A stretch of 64,000 nt of DNA. It comes from Ipomoea triloba (Eukaryota > Streptophyta > Magnoliopsida > Solanales > Convolvulaceae). The notes under the pieces were generated by a model. It was not told the DNA's origin, ran no database searches, and saw only the letters and a program-made list of their open reading frames with translations. Where the stretch lies: the NCBI RefSeq assembly GCF_003576645.1, contig NC_044916.1:1758886-1822885 (forward strand). The letters are read 5' to 3'. Below are positions 1-11,335 of the stretch, piece after piece. The position numbers and the translations under genes were made by a program. Positions within the stretch are counted from its first letter, which is position 1, and every line of letters starts with the position of its first letter.

Positions 1-111
1 CGCGTATTCGCTTAGGGTTCAACGAACACGAAGAAAAGTACGTACGAAATTTCTAATCGGACCATCCATTTAAAATCAAAAGTCTAATTAAATTTTTGGG
101 ATACATGTCAA

Positions 112-246
112 AGACCTTGTGGTCCAGCGGCATCTGGTGTGCACTCTCATAGAAAGGAGGGAGTGGGTTCGAGCCTCAGTGGAGGCAGCTATGAATAGAT
201 ACTATAATATAATTCAGTAGAATTTTATAAAAAAAAAAAAAAAAAA
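112..246 (+). mobile_element. tRNA-derived SINE, family 1
   Basis: Begins with a tRNA-like stretch: an A-box-like TGGTCCAGCGG near 121-131 and a B-box-like GGTTCGAGCC near 167-176, then a body shared with other copies in this window (GAATAGATACTA) and a terminal A run at 229-246. The flanks carry an imperfect direct repeat, TTTGGGATACAT before and TTGGGGATACAT after, which fits a target-site duplication. Non-autonomous pol III retroposon; no coding capacity. Family name not known to me. Confidence 0.75.
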
Positions 247-261
247 TTGGGGATACATTAA

Positions 262-684
262 GGGTGTGTTTGGTAACCCGGAAATCATTTTCCGAGCTTT
301 TGGTGTTTGGGGACGTCCGGAAAATGTGGTCAACGGAAAACATTTTCCGTTGACCATAGAAAATGAGCCCATTTTTCCGGAAAATGACTTCTGGACAAAA
401 AATCCGGAAGTCATTTTCTGGAAATGGAAAATGGCTTCGTGCGACCTTTTTTTTTGTAAAAAGAAAAATATTTCTAATAAATATTATTAGTTTATATATT
501 TTTATATTTTAAATAAAATAATAAAAATATAATTATACATTTCCACTCATTTTCCACTCATTTTTCGGGAAAATGAACCAAACACACACAGACAGTTTTC
601 CAGAGTACATCCAAACACCGAAAATGAACTCATTTTCCGGAAAACATTTTTCAGAAGTTATTTTCCTGCTTTCCAAACACACCC
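262..684. mobile_element. Tourist-like MITE (PIF/Harbinger type)
   Basis: Terminal inverted repeats GGGTGTGTTTGG at the left and CCAAACACACCC at the right, flanked on both sides by TAA (259-261, 685-687). The TIR sequence and a 3-bp TWA target duplication are typical of PIF/Harbinger-derived MITEs. The interior is rich in TTTTCCGGAAAA-like inverted pieces and has no credible gene; the two short ORFs over it are antisense shadows of each other. Confidence 0.8.
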
Positions 685-887
685 TAAGTTAAATCATTAA
701 TATGAATGTTTGATTAATTAATTTTTTAACAGTTTATTACTTTAAAATGTTAAAATTTAAAAAGCTATTTAAATCAAAAAAATTTGGGATACATTAAGTT
801 AAATCATTAATATGAATGTTTGATTAATTAATTTTTTAACAGTTTATTACTTTAAAATGTTAAAATTTAAAAAGCTATTTAAATCAA
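685..887. repeat. Direct duplication, about 100 bp unit
   Basis: The stretch 687-776 (AAGTTAAATCATTAATATG onward) recurs almost perfectly at 797-887. The second copy is preceded by TTTGGGATACATTAAG without interruption, so it preserves the target sequence as it was before the SINE and MITE to the left were inserted. Confidence 0.8.
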
Positions 888-892
888 CGTTA

Positions 893-1052
893 CGAATTTA
901 CGATCAGTTTTTTAAAAAGTCATTTTACATGTAATTAGTTATCAGCTAACAACTAATTTACCAAACACTTTTCTACAATTAACTAATGCTATTAACTAGT
1001 AAAACTCACTAACTCAATCAACTAGCTAGTAATTATTTACCAAACACCCCCT
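893..1052. mobile_element. Degenerate MITE end (TTTACCAAACA family)
   Basis: Contains AGTTATCAGCTAACAACTAATTTACCAAACA and ends near ATTTACCAAACACCCCC, matching the right ends of the elements at about 12310-12575 and 44813-45120. Only one end is clear here, so it is called as a truncated copy. Confidence 0.4.
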
Positions 1053-1103
1053 ACATGTTTCAGGTTAAGCTAAATTAATTCTAAATTCTCGCCAAGTAGC
1101 TTG

Positions 1104-1235
1104 CAATTCAATGACATCTCTATGGTTTAGGTTCAAACCTAGTTGGGACATTGACTCTTTGCACTTTAATAAGTTGAGAAAGTATGTATAAATAGATACT
1201 ACATTGTAATAGAGTTAGTAATACTCAAAAATTTT
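1104..1235 (+). mobile_element. SINE family 1, partial
   Basis: Shares GGTTCAAACCTAGTTGG (B-box region), CTTTGCACTTTAATAAGTTG, GAGAAAGTAT and ATAGATACTACATT with the copies at 11041-11210 and 25241-25418. The tRNA-like head is poorly preserved. Confidence 0.65.
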
Positions 1236-2440
1236 AAAAACTCTCAAAATTCTTGTCTAAAGCCATTGAAAGTGATAACTTGCAAGTTTATTATACACTT
1301 TACGCATAATAAGTCTCCATCACTTCTAATCAATTTTTTAGCGTTGACAGTGTATGAAGGATTATGAAAGAGACGAGGAGATTGTGTATGGAGCGCTATA
1401 AGGAACTGAGAACTTGCTTAGAGAAAAATTTAAAAACTATTTTATTAGTTTGGATTGCTTTCTTGTTTTCCTTTTTGTACAAGTAATCTCTATCATTTAT
1501 GTATAAATAACCTCCTTCTGAAGTGTAAACCATACCCAAAATTTTAAAAACTTGAGTAATTTATGCCACTTCTAAGACTATTTTCATTGTGTTATTTAAT
1601 TCTTCATTCATTTACGTTATTTTTTTAAAGGTAATGTTTACATGTCATCGACTACCTGTTAATCGTAAAATTAACAATATCCAATCTAAGATAAATTTCT
1701 TAGACCAAGATAACTTGTCTATCTTAGATTTGAGACAAGATTGAGTCTTAGCCAAAACTTTTGCTCTAGAGCTACAGAAGGTCGAACAGTGAGCAATAAC
1801 AATGGCGAGTGGCGACTGAAGTGTTGGAAACATGGAATTGACAACATTGGCAGAATCGTTATTACTATTCATGTTGGTTACATCTCAATTAAACATCAAT
1901 AGAAGTCACTTTATTCATTATTCTAAACATCAATAGAAGTCACTTTTATTCATTATTGCACATGTTATTGATGAGCGTATAATATTTAAAATATAAATAT
2001 GATAGTTTAATTATTAATTTAAATTTTTAGTTAAAATATGATACATTTTTTAATTATCATAGTATAAAAACATTAAACATCTACTCTTTTTTTTTGAAAG
2101 CTTATTAAACATCTACTTAATTACTCGTTTTAATATTAAAATGTCAAACATCTACTCACTATAATAAAGTAGCTACCAATATGTGGGTAAACTATCAAGA
2201 CTTTTATGAACTTTTAAATACTTTTATCAACTTTAAAAGTTTGGTGGTATTCAATTTAGACTTTAATAAACTCTTTAAAAGTCTACATGTATTCAATTCA
2301 AATTTTTCAAAACTCTTTTAAAGTATACAGGTATTCGATTCAGACTTTTATAGAGTTTTTAAAAGTCTACCAGTATTCAAAAAGTTATTGACTTTCACAA
2401 ACTCTGTCAGAATATGATTTATATATATAAACTTTTTCTT
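1236..2440. other. AT-rich intergenic DNA, no gene seen
   Basis: No supported gene. A short direct repeat (AACATCAATAGAAGTCACTTT) occurs at about 1891 and 1926. From 2225 to 2400 there are three or four degenerate repeats of a motif like GTATTCAATTTAGACTTT...AAAAGTCTAC, related to the outer element at 2951-3635. Confidence 0.6.
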
Positions 2441-2560
2441 CATTAATATAAATAGATAAAATCCAACCCTCCAACCCCAAACTTTTTAACATTCTCTACA
2501 GACGTTTTTTCATCAATTTTACGGTAAGTTTCAAATCTTTCATAAATACTTTTTTTTTTT

Positions 2561-2715
2561 ATGTTCAAGCAAATTTTTTGTTGCCATCGCAACAAAATAA
2601 TTGCTTCGATCGCAGCAAAAAAAATTGTTGCGATCTTGCTGCTGTTCGCAGCAGATTTATGCAAACAGCAGCAATCTTGCTGCTGTTCGCTGCAAAAATA
2701 TTTGCTGCAGCAGCA
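2561..2715. repeat. CAG/CTG-rich inverted low-complexity tract
   Basis: Many overlapping pieces such as TTGCTGCTGTTCGCAGCAG and TTGTTGCGATC form mutually complementary segments, giving both strands an open frame by composition alone. It stands out from the AT-rich surroundings and could fold into stem-loops. No gene is inferred. Confidence 0.6.
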
Positions 2716-2790
2716 AATTTTTAAATTTATAATTTTTAAATTTTATTTAATTAATATGTTTATAATTTTATATAATTGTATGTTTATTAA

Positions 2791-2794
<4 letters not shown>

Positions 2795-2848
<54 letters not shown>
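2795..2848. repeat. (TA)n microsatellite
   Basis: About 27 uninterrupted TA units. Confidence 0.95.
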
Positions 2849-2851
<3 letters not shown>

Positions 2852-2950
2852 GAATAATATACTCTATTTTTGTGACATTAATATTTTTTTTTTAATATTT
2901 TTACAATGCACTAATTTATAGATAATATATTAATAGATGTTATGGAATGT

Positions 2951-3635
2951 TTGTGAGGGTGTATTCAATTTAGAGTTTTAATGACTTTTGTAAACTTTTT
3001 AATATGAAAAAAATTTTAAAAGTTTATAAATGTTTGTTCTATGGATATTTATAAATGAGTTTATTACCGAAATGGTCCATCGACTATTGCAAAATTACCA
3101 ATTTGGTCCTTGATAATTTTTTGTGCCCAATTAAGTCCCTCGACTTTGAAAATTTTAACCAATTTGGTCCTCCGTTTATTTGCCGTTAAAATCGGGACCA
3201 AATTGGTAATTTTTCTATAGTCAAGGGACCAAATTGATAATTTTGCTATAGTCAAGGAACCAAATTGGTAATTAATTTTTCACTGAAATGGTCCCTTGAC
3301 TATAGCAAAATTACCAATTTGGTCCCTTGACTATAGCAAAATTACTAATTTGGTCCCCGGTTTTAACGGCAAAATAAACGGAGGACCAAATTGGTTAAGA
3401 TTTTCAAAGTCGAAGGACTTAATTGGGCACGAAAAATTGTTGAGGACCAAATTGGTAATTTCGCAACAGTCGAGGGACCATTTCGGTAATAAACTCTTTA
3501 TAAACTCTTACAAAGTTTATAAAAGTTTAAAAGATTCTATGAAAGTTTACAAAAACTCTACAAAAGTCAATTAAAATTCATCACTTTAAAAATCTTTGAA
3601 AGTTTTTAAAAGTCTTGATTGAATGCACCCCCTTA
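2951..3635. mobile_element. TIR element split by a nested palindrome
   Basis: Left end GGTGTATTCAATTTAGAG and right end TTGATTGAATGCACCCC are imperfect inverted repeats, and the inner flanks (TTTATAAATGAG..., ...CTTTATAAACTC) also complement each other. The palindrome at 3061-3492 sits inside it, so this older MITE-like element was probably the insertion target. Confidence 0.55.
3061..3492. mobile_element. Fold-back palindrome, about 430 bp
   Basis: The ends TTATTACCGAAATGGTCC and GGACCATTTCGGTAATAA are exact inverses, and the two arms remain near-complementary to a centre around 3277. Each arm repeats ACCAAATTGGTAATTTTGC and GTCAAGGGACC. This is a near-complete hairpin-forming element of the MITE/fold-back type, with no coding capacity. 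Similar sequence style is seen at 24675-25217 and 55194-55706. Confidence 0.75.
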
Positions 3636-4337
3636 ACAATTTTTAGTAAGCATTTTTGTGGTGTGTTTGTTATATGTTCGTTGTCAAATTGAGTAAAGTT
3701 CGCTCATTTGTAATAGTTCAATAATCATACTTCACCCACTCACATATCTACGTCGAGGCAACAAATTTACACTTTTTTTGATTCAATTATTGGCTATTTA
3801 TTAATATATGTCGGGCTTTATAGATGTGTCAAATGGACAGGTTTGAACCGACCTGGTCCATAGCCCTAAAAAAAAAAAGTATAAATTGACTAACTTAAGT
3901 TATGTATTTCTTCTAAATTAGTTTTATAAGTTCACATATCTATTTTCAACTACTTAACTTAAGAAATATTACAAGAAAATAAAGAAATCAATAATTAATA
4001 ATGTAATACCATTAATAAGATTAAGTTTACAAATTGCAACTACTAATTACTAAGTAGTAAGGATAATTTTTCCAATTTGAAACAAAATAGATTTTACAAC
4101 TTAAAATATTTTAAGGTAGTAATTATATTTAGTGTGCTGCTACTTAGACAGTTAACTAGCTAAATAGTAAATACATAAGATTTAATAGGCATAAAATCAA
4201 TATCATAGTTTCTAATATGATAATTTCATGAGCCATCACTCTATTAGTGTATATATGTATATTATATATTTTTAAAAATATACGGGCCAACAGGCCAGCT
4301 TGGTCCATTGGTAAAAAATTTATGTCTCTGTAGTATA
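3636..4337. other. AT-rich intergenic DNA, no gene seen
   Basis: No gene, RNA or clear element recognised. Repeated after the contig join as 5159-5860. Confidence 0.6.
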
Positions 4338-4786
4338 AGGGTTGTTATGCCGTGGACCTAGGTCCACCTTGCAAAGTGGACCTGTGTCTACATTCACATA
4401 CATTATACTCTACATTCACACATTACAGGATTATATGTTTAGTAACTATATTACTACTGTTATGCATTCACACATTCAAAACTCTATATTCACAGGTCCT
4501 ATACTCCACATTCACAACTTGAGAACTCCACATTCACACATTACAGGGATACAAGTTGCTATAACTTCTTAACTCTATTACAGATTCATACATGCATAAC
4601 TCTACATTCACGATTTCTATACTCCATATTCACAATTTGAAACCTCCACATTTACACATTTCTGGGCAACTCTACATTCACACAATCATAAATCTACATT
4701 CACGATTTTTATACTCTACATTCACACTTTGAAACCTCTACATTCACACATTTTTGGACAACTCTATATCCAGCAATATACTTATT

Positions 4787-4817
<31 letters not shown>
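4338..4817. mobile_element. Hairpin-ended TIR element, truncated at contig end
   Basis: Same element as 5861-6351, seen at the end of the upstream contig and stopping in a poly-A run at 4790-4817, immediately before the single N at 4818. Confidence 0.6.
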
Positions 4818-6311
4818 NTTGACTATAGCAAAATTACCAATTTGGTCCCTTGACTATAGCAAAATTACTAATTTGGTCCCCGGTTTTAACGGCAAAATAA
4901 ACGGAGGACCAAATTGGTTAAGATTTTCAAAGTCGAAGGACTTAATTGGGCACGAAAAATTGTTGAGGACCAAATTGGTAATTTCGCAACAGTCGAGGGA
5001 CCATTTCGGTAATAAACTCTTTATAAACTCTTACAAAGTTTATAAAAGTTTAAAAGATTCTATGAAAGTTTACAAAAACTCTACAAAAGTCAATTAAAAT
5101 TCATCACTTTAAAAATCTTTGAAAGTTTTTAAAAGTCTTGATTGAATGCACCCCCTTAACAATTTTTAGTAAGCATTTTTGTGGTGTGTTTGTTATATGT
5201 TCGTTGTCAAATTGAGTAAAGTTCGCTCATTTGTAATAGTTCAATAATCATACTTCACCCACTCACATATCTACGTCGAGGCAACAAATTTACACTTTTT
5301 TTGATTCAATTATTGGCTATTTATTAATATATGTCGGGCTTTATAGATGTGTCAAATGGACAGGTTTGAACCGACCTGGTCCATAGCCCTAAAAAAAAAA
5401 AGTATAAATTGACTAACTTAAGTTATGTATTTCTTCTAAATTAGTTTTATAAGTTCACATATCTATTTTCAACTACTTAACTTAAGAAATATTACAAGAA
5501 AATAAAGAAATCAATAATTAATAATGTAATACCATTAATAAGATTAAGTTTACAAATTGCAACTACTAATTACTAAGTAGTAAGGATAATTTTTCCAATT
5601 TGAAACAAAATAGATTTTACAACTTAAAATATTTTAAGGTAGTAATTATATTTAGTGTGCTGCTACTTAGACAGTTAACTAGCTAAATAGTAAATACATA
5701 AGATTTAATAGGCATAAAATCAATATCATAGTTTCTAATATGATAATTTCATGAGCCATCACTCTATTAGTGTATATATGTATATTATATATTTTTAAAA
5801 ATATACGGGCCAACAGGCCAGCTTGGTCCATTGGTAAAAAATTTATGTCTCTGTAGTATAAGGGTTGTTATGCCGTGGACCTAGGTCCACCTTGCAAAGT
5901 GGACCTGTGTCTACATTCACATACATTATACTCTACATTCACACATTACAGGATTATATGTTTAGTAACTATATTACTACTGTTATGCATTCACACATTC
6001 AAAACTCTATATTCACAGGTCCTATACTCCACATTCACAACTTGAGAACTCCACATTCACACATTACAGGGATACAAGTTGCTATAACTTCTTAACTCTA
6101 TTACAGATTCATACATGCATAACTCTACATTCACGATTTCTATACTCCATATTCACAATTTGAAACCTCCACATTTACACATTTCTGGGCAACTCTACAT
6201 TCACACAATCATAAATCTACATTCACGATTTTTATACTCTACATTCACACTTTGAAACCTCTACATTCACACATTTTTGGACAACTCTATATCCAGCAAT
6301 ATACTTATTCA

Positions 6312-6340
<29 letters not shown>
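4818..6340. other. Unmerged contig overlap (assembly duplication)
   Basis: A single N at 4818 is followed by a copy of 3296-4817 at a constant offset of 1523 bases, with no difference seen by eye. The upstream contig ends in a poly-A homopolymer and the downstream contig starts next to the centre of the palindrome at 3061-3492; both are classic assembly breakpoints. Treat 4819 to about 6340 as the same locus as 3296-4817, not as a biological duplication. Confidence 0.9.
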
Positions 6341-6343
<3 letters not shown>

Positions 6344-6351
6344 AAACGACG
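5861..6351. mobile_element. Hairpin-ended TIR element filled with ATTCACA repeats
   Basis: The left end GGGTTGTTATGCCGTGGACC leads into a self-complementary GTGGACCTAGGTCCAC. The interior is a run of more than a dozen variants of CTACATTCACAC and related words, followed by a poly-A tract and AAACGACGTAGTTTTGG. In inverse orientation it matches the element at 56140-56612, including the ACGTAGTTTTGG module, but the second terminal hairpin is missing after 6351. Probably a MITE truncated or diverged on its right side. Confidence 0.65.
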
Positions 6352-7430
6352 TAGTTTTGGAGGTCGGGTCTGAACTGGATTTCGGGCTAACCTGTCTATA
6401 CCTCCCTCTACGTATCGTATACCTACTCGATATCAAGTCATGTCACCGAGAGAAATCATTCCCAACCTTGACCGACCACTAGCTTGATGTGCCCGACCTG
6501 AACACGACGATCGAAACTAGGCTTTGTCAACGTTATACTTTGTTCCGCCCTAGGGTCGACCCTGACCTTCTTAGGTCAACAATCTTCCTACAATCTGATC
6601 CTATTACTTGTATGTATTTGTGAATATATACCTTCGTATTTACTACACACGTCATATATTTTGTAACATAGTGTAACTCTATACCTTATTTTCATGCTGA
6701 TTTATACTATTATGTATATATATATTTTGCAATTCGACAAATATATAATGGTGACTGAAAAATGAGAGATATAAAAAAAAATAAAAATTTTAATAAACTC
6801 AACCTAAAAAGTACAAATTCTCGAATATCAAAATCAATTTGGCAGCTTGCCATTTCCCAATCGTGGTATTGTGGAGAGCACAAGCCATGCATATTCGGGT
6901 ATATTATCCTTATTCTTAATTCTATATTATTTATTTATTTTATGCCACAAAAAGAGGGTCAGAATTTGTGACGTTTATTTTAGAACGAGTCTTACAAAAA
7001 GATTGATTTTTTTTTCTCTAGAGCAATTGGGTGAGTTGAACATATCTTCTGTACTTAATTCTACGAGTTCAATTATTGTTAACATTCTATTGATCAAGCT
7101 CAGCACATAATTTTTCTAGTGTGTCGTTTTACCTCTCTTGTATAATTTGTAACTTTTGAAAATTATTAGTTATCACATAGTAACAAAAACTCATTGCATA
7201 TCAATAGAGTAATATTAGAAAGTTTTTCTCGTCATAAAGAAAAAACAAAAAAAAAATTAAAAGAAAAACCTCAATAATATGATGGCAAAAGAAACTTGAA
7301 TCCACTTTTAATGTGTGTATTAAAAAATATTTTTTATATTTATTTATTTGTGTGTGTGCGCGTGTGTTTTTTCCAAACCAAAAAAAAAAAAAGGCAGTGT
7401 AGAGTTGATGAGGAAATGAAAGGCTAGAAT
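6352..7430. other. Intergenic DNA, no gene seen
   Basis: 6352-6590 is more GC-rich, with repeated GGTCGGGTCTGAAC- and GACCTGAAC-like words, possibly transposon debris. The rest is AT-rich with a short A run at 7380-7392. Short ORFs here have no recognisable content. Confidence 0.5.
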
Positions 7431-7504
7431 TGAAGCGCGCAGTGACAGGCAATCGCATTCACAAAATCAACGGCTAAATGCAGCTCCATTTATGAGTTGA
7501 TAGA

Positions 7505-7570
7505 ACGATAACGGGAGCCTTGCGCTGATGCCACGTTGCAGATAACCTTCCATCCTCTCATCCACACAAT
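7505..7570 (+). promoter_or_regulatory. Candidate light-responsive upstream module of ferredoxin 1
   Basis: Contains GATGCCACGTTGCAGATAACC: a degenerate G-box (CCACGTTG) followed by an I-box core (GATAA). The same arrangement with a perfect G-box is found at about 13500-13535. G-box plus I-box pairs are known from light-regulated photosynthesis genes such as rbcS. The module lies about 0.75 kb upstream of the first ferredoxin start codon; a MITE at 7820-8133 now separates it from the core promoter. Function is inferred. Confidence 0.4.
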
Positions 7571-7606
7571 TTCTAAAACTTTTCCATCGCATATAATTTA
7601 CTGCGC

Positions 7607-7607
7607 A

Positions 7608-7659
<52 letters not shown>

Positions 7660-7660
7660 C
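7607..7660. repeat. (AAT)n-(ATT)n inverted microsatellite
   Basis: About nine AAT units run directly into about nine ATT units, making a perfect hairpin-capable microsatellite. Confidence 0.9.
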
Positions 7661-7819
7661 ATTGAATATGAATTAGGATATCTGGAGTAATCCAAAATTC
7701 TGTGAATCAAACGACTCTGAGAATCGTGCTTATACCACCCAACCACGAAACCAGACCGGACACTTACTCTTAATTAGCACCATAGATTGATAAAAAAAAA
7801 AATTAAAAAAAAAAGGTCA

Positions 7820-8131
7820 CACTTGTGTGAGACCGTCTCACGGATTATTATTCATAAGACGGGTCGGTCGAGTCGAATCACCATGCAAATGTCATACTTA
7901 TATGTGCATATGTCATACTTATATGCTCAAATATAACACTAATCAAGAATACAATTTTTGTTACTTATAAGAAAAAAAGTAATACATTTACCCTTATAAG
8001 TAACAAAATTTTTATTCCTGATTAGTATTACATTTCAACATATAAGTATGACATTTGTGCATATAAATGTTACATTTGCATCTTGACCGACCCAATCCGA
8101 TCCGTCTCATGGTGGGACGGTCTCACACAAG

Positions 8132-8133
<2 letters not shown>
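7820..8133. mobile_element. Palindromic MITE in the ferredoxin 1 promoter
   Basis: The left end ACTTGTGTGAGACCGTCTCA is matched in inverse at the right by GACGGTCTCACACAAGT, and the interior (CATACTTATATG..., TTACTTATAAG...) is near-complementary throughout. It lies about 175 bp upstream of the ferredoxin 1 start codon. A shorter, diverged sequence with the same GAGACGATCTCACACAAGTG end is at about 27127-27290. Confidence 0.75.
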
Positions 8134-8162
<29 letters not shown>

Positions 8163-8205
8163 TTAAAAAATGAAAAGAATGTAAGGTAGTGATGATATGG
8201 AATCC

Positions 8206-8243
8206 GTGTAACCCTATCCTTTATCTTCTCGCGCTATATATTA
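8206..8243 (+). promoter_or_regulatory. Core promoter of ferredoxin 1
   Basis: TATA box GCTATATATTA at 8233-8243, about 65 bp before the start codon. The preceding ACCCTATCCTTTATCTT holds an inverse I-box-like TTATC. The same block, with few changes, precedes ferredoxin 2 (11240-11271), so it is the conserved proximal promoter of this gene pair. Confidence 0.6.
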
Positions 8244-8306
8244 AACGGCCACACGATCAAGATAAGTTGCCATTCTCAACCCAACAATAGAAAAAAAAAA
8301 TAAAAA

Positions 8307-9409
<1,103 letters not shown>

Positions 9410-9639
9410 TCTGATAAGTTATTGTTATTATTGTTTAACTATTCTGTAATTTTCCTGAATGTGTTTTTGTGTGGCCTCAACAATGGAGTTTTAGTTCTTC
9501 CATGCATGCACCCATATGTGTACTTTGTTTAATTTGCTCCATATTTACAATTTAATATGAAAATGTTGTTTAGTTTTGCCCTCTATTATCTCTACTTTTT
9601 TGAAATCTGTTACAATGTAGTATTTGTACTTTCTCAATC
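9410..9639 (+). other. Ferredoxin 1 3' flank
   Basis: AT-rich 3' untranslated and downstream sequence. AACAATGGAGTTTTAG near 9480 also occurs 3' of ferredoxin 2 (about 11943), so the tandem duplication included the 3' UTR. Confidence 0.6.
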
Positions 9640-9775
9640 TTCGAGACTCCAGACTCGAACCCACTCCCTTCCATAGTTCCATATGGCTATATGGGAGTGC
9701 AATCGGGTGCTACTAGACCACAAGGTCTCGGCATCTCTACTTGCTTTTTTTTTAATACTACTGACGACTCAGTTA
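9640..9775 (-). mobile_element. SINE family 1
   Basis: Reverse-strand copy: GACTCGAACCCACTCCC (B-box complement), CTACTAGACCACAAGGTCTC (head complement) and, on the outer side, GTACTTTCTCAATC. Related to 25241-25418 and 35995-36125. A second, partial match (GACTCAGTTACAATGTAATA) continues to about 9800. Confidence 0.65.
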
Positions 9776-10475
9776 CAATGTAATATATATTTATAACTAT
9801 GTAGTATTTATTCATAATCACTATTTGGTAAAAGTAGTTCGTGTCTGTCAACCAGAAGATCATTGGCTTACTTGTTTAATTTGCTCTATATTTACAATTT
9901 GATATGAAATCTTTATTAGTTTTGCTTCTCTAGATATATGGTCTGCACTCTGCATACTTTGCTGAAAAAGCGGTTAGTCCACATAAACAATAAATTTTGA
10001 TTAACCCTGGACCAGCTCCCGTGCCTCTCTGAGCGAAATCGGGTGGACCTGGACTGTTAAACGGACGGAGAAAGACCAGATGAATTAAAAAAAAAATTTG
10101 ATTAATTATTTTTAAATATAAATATTTTTGTTCGATCATGATATTAACCAAATGGTTAATGGTTAATATATATGTTTTTGTTTAAATCATTTATATATTG
10201 ATGTAAGGATTAAGCTAAGGGAATTTTAATTTGTTTTTACTAATATTTAAAATAATTATGGATAATTTTGTATTCAAAATTCATCATATCGTCATAATTT
10301 TTTTTTTTTTTGAAAACTATCATCATAATTAATATCAAGTGTTTTGTAAAATTGTATGATGTATTTTGGTAGTAGCTAGGAGAATGGTGGTAGGTTTTTG
10401 TAATTTTTGTTGGTTGAGCACCAAGGAAGAGGAGGGACCAAGGTGGCAATGTCCTTTTAGCCAGCTAGCTAGCTA

Positions 10476-10509
<34 letters not shown>

Positions 10510-11040
10510 GGGTCTAAAAATATACATATTTTTGTACTTAATTTTCATCTGTTATAAATTTATAAGAAATAATGACATTTTTAGTCCATGCTAGTGTGTA
10601 TATATACAGAGAGTAAATAATCAATCGGTGAAAATGTAATTATATATTGTCTTTATTTATATAACTTGTCATTATTCACACACACAAATATTATATATTT
10701 ATAATTTATAATATTCATAAGGAATATTATACAAGCTAGATCTTTGAAGCAACAACTCTTATATGTGTTCACCATATTAACGACTTAAGTCAAACTCTAT
10801 TTTCGAGTAAGAGTCAGACATGAAAGGCATGAACCGAACTCAATTAGAATTAGTTCTATAAACTTTAAGAGTATCCACAATAGAATTTTTGGGGTAATTT
10901 TTTATGATGAGGATTTTGGTAAATTGGAACACTATTAATGCTCGAGTGAGGAGCACAAAAGCGCCCAGTCGCATGTATTACACGGCTCTAGGCGTGTTGA
11001 CCACAGTCTTAATTATTTTTTCCATCCGTCTTGCTTATTT
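9776..11040. other. Intergenic DNA between ferredoxins, no gene seen
   Basis: AT-rich, with a T homopolymer at about 10481-10509. 9870-9920 repeats the TTGTTTAATTTGCTC(C/T)ATATTTACAATTT words found in the 3' flank at 9528-9555, suggesting a partial duplication of that flank. Short ORFs show nothing recognisable. Confidence 0.5.
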
Positions 11041-11210
11041 GACATTGTCTAGTGACATCTGGTGTTCCGGTTACTCCCACATGGATGATGGGAGTAGGTT
11101 CGGGTCTAGTGGAGGCAACTATTGACTCTTTGTGCTTCATTACGTTGAGAAAGTAGCTATGAACAGATACTACATTCTAATAGAGTCAGTAGTACTCAAG
11201 AAAAAAAGAA
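11041..11210 (+). mobile_element. SINE family 1, next to the ferredoxin 2 promoter
   Basis: Carries GTCTAGTGACATCTGGTG, GGTTCGGGTCTAGTGGAGG, CTTTGTGCTTCATTACGTTG and GAACAGATACTACATTC, then an A-rich tail at 11200-11215. It ends only about 25 bp before the conserved promoter block, so it may have replaced or displaced the upstream elements retained at ferredoxin 1. Confidence 0.75.
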
Positions 11211-11231
11211 AAAAAGTGTGTGTGAGATCTG

Positions 11232-11271
11232 TCCGTATTACCCTACCCTTTTATCTTGCCACGCTATATAA
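11232..11271 (+). promoter_or_regulatory. Core promoter of ferredoxin 2
   Basis: TCCGTATTACCCTACCCTTT followed by TATCTTGCCACGCTATATAATG, a close match to the block before ferredoxin 1. TATA box CTATATAAT at 11264-11272, about 65 bp before the start codon. Confidence 0.6.
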
Positions 11272-11335
11272 TGAGTAACCACACAATCAAGTGAAGCTAC
11301 CTATCCCAATCGAAGAATCCAGAACACCGGAAAAA

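Noticed and set aside
2443..2797. Overlapping ORFs on both strands in the CAG/CTG-rich tract, at first resembling a small Cys/Gln-rich protein
   Set aside because: Both strands are open only because of inverted low-complexity repeats; codon pattern and surroundings do not support a gene.
4729..5097. 122-codon plus-strand frame crossing the N at 4818
   Set aside because: It is an artefact of the contig join: poly-Lys from the A run fused to one arm of a palindrome.
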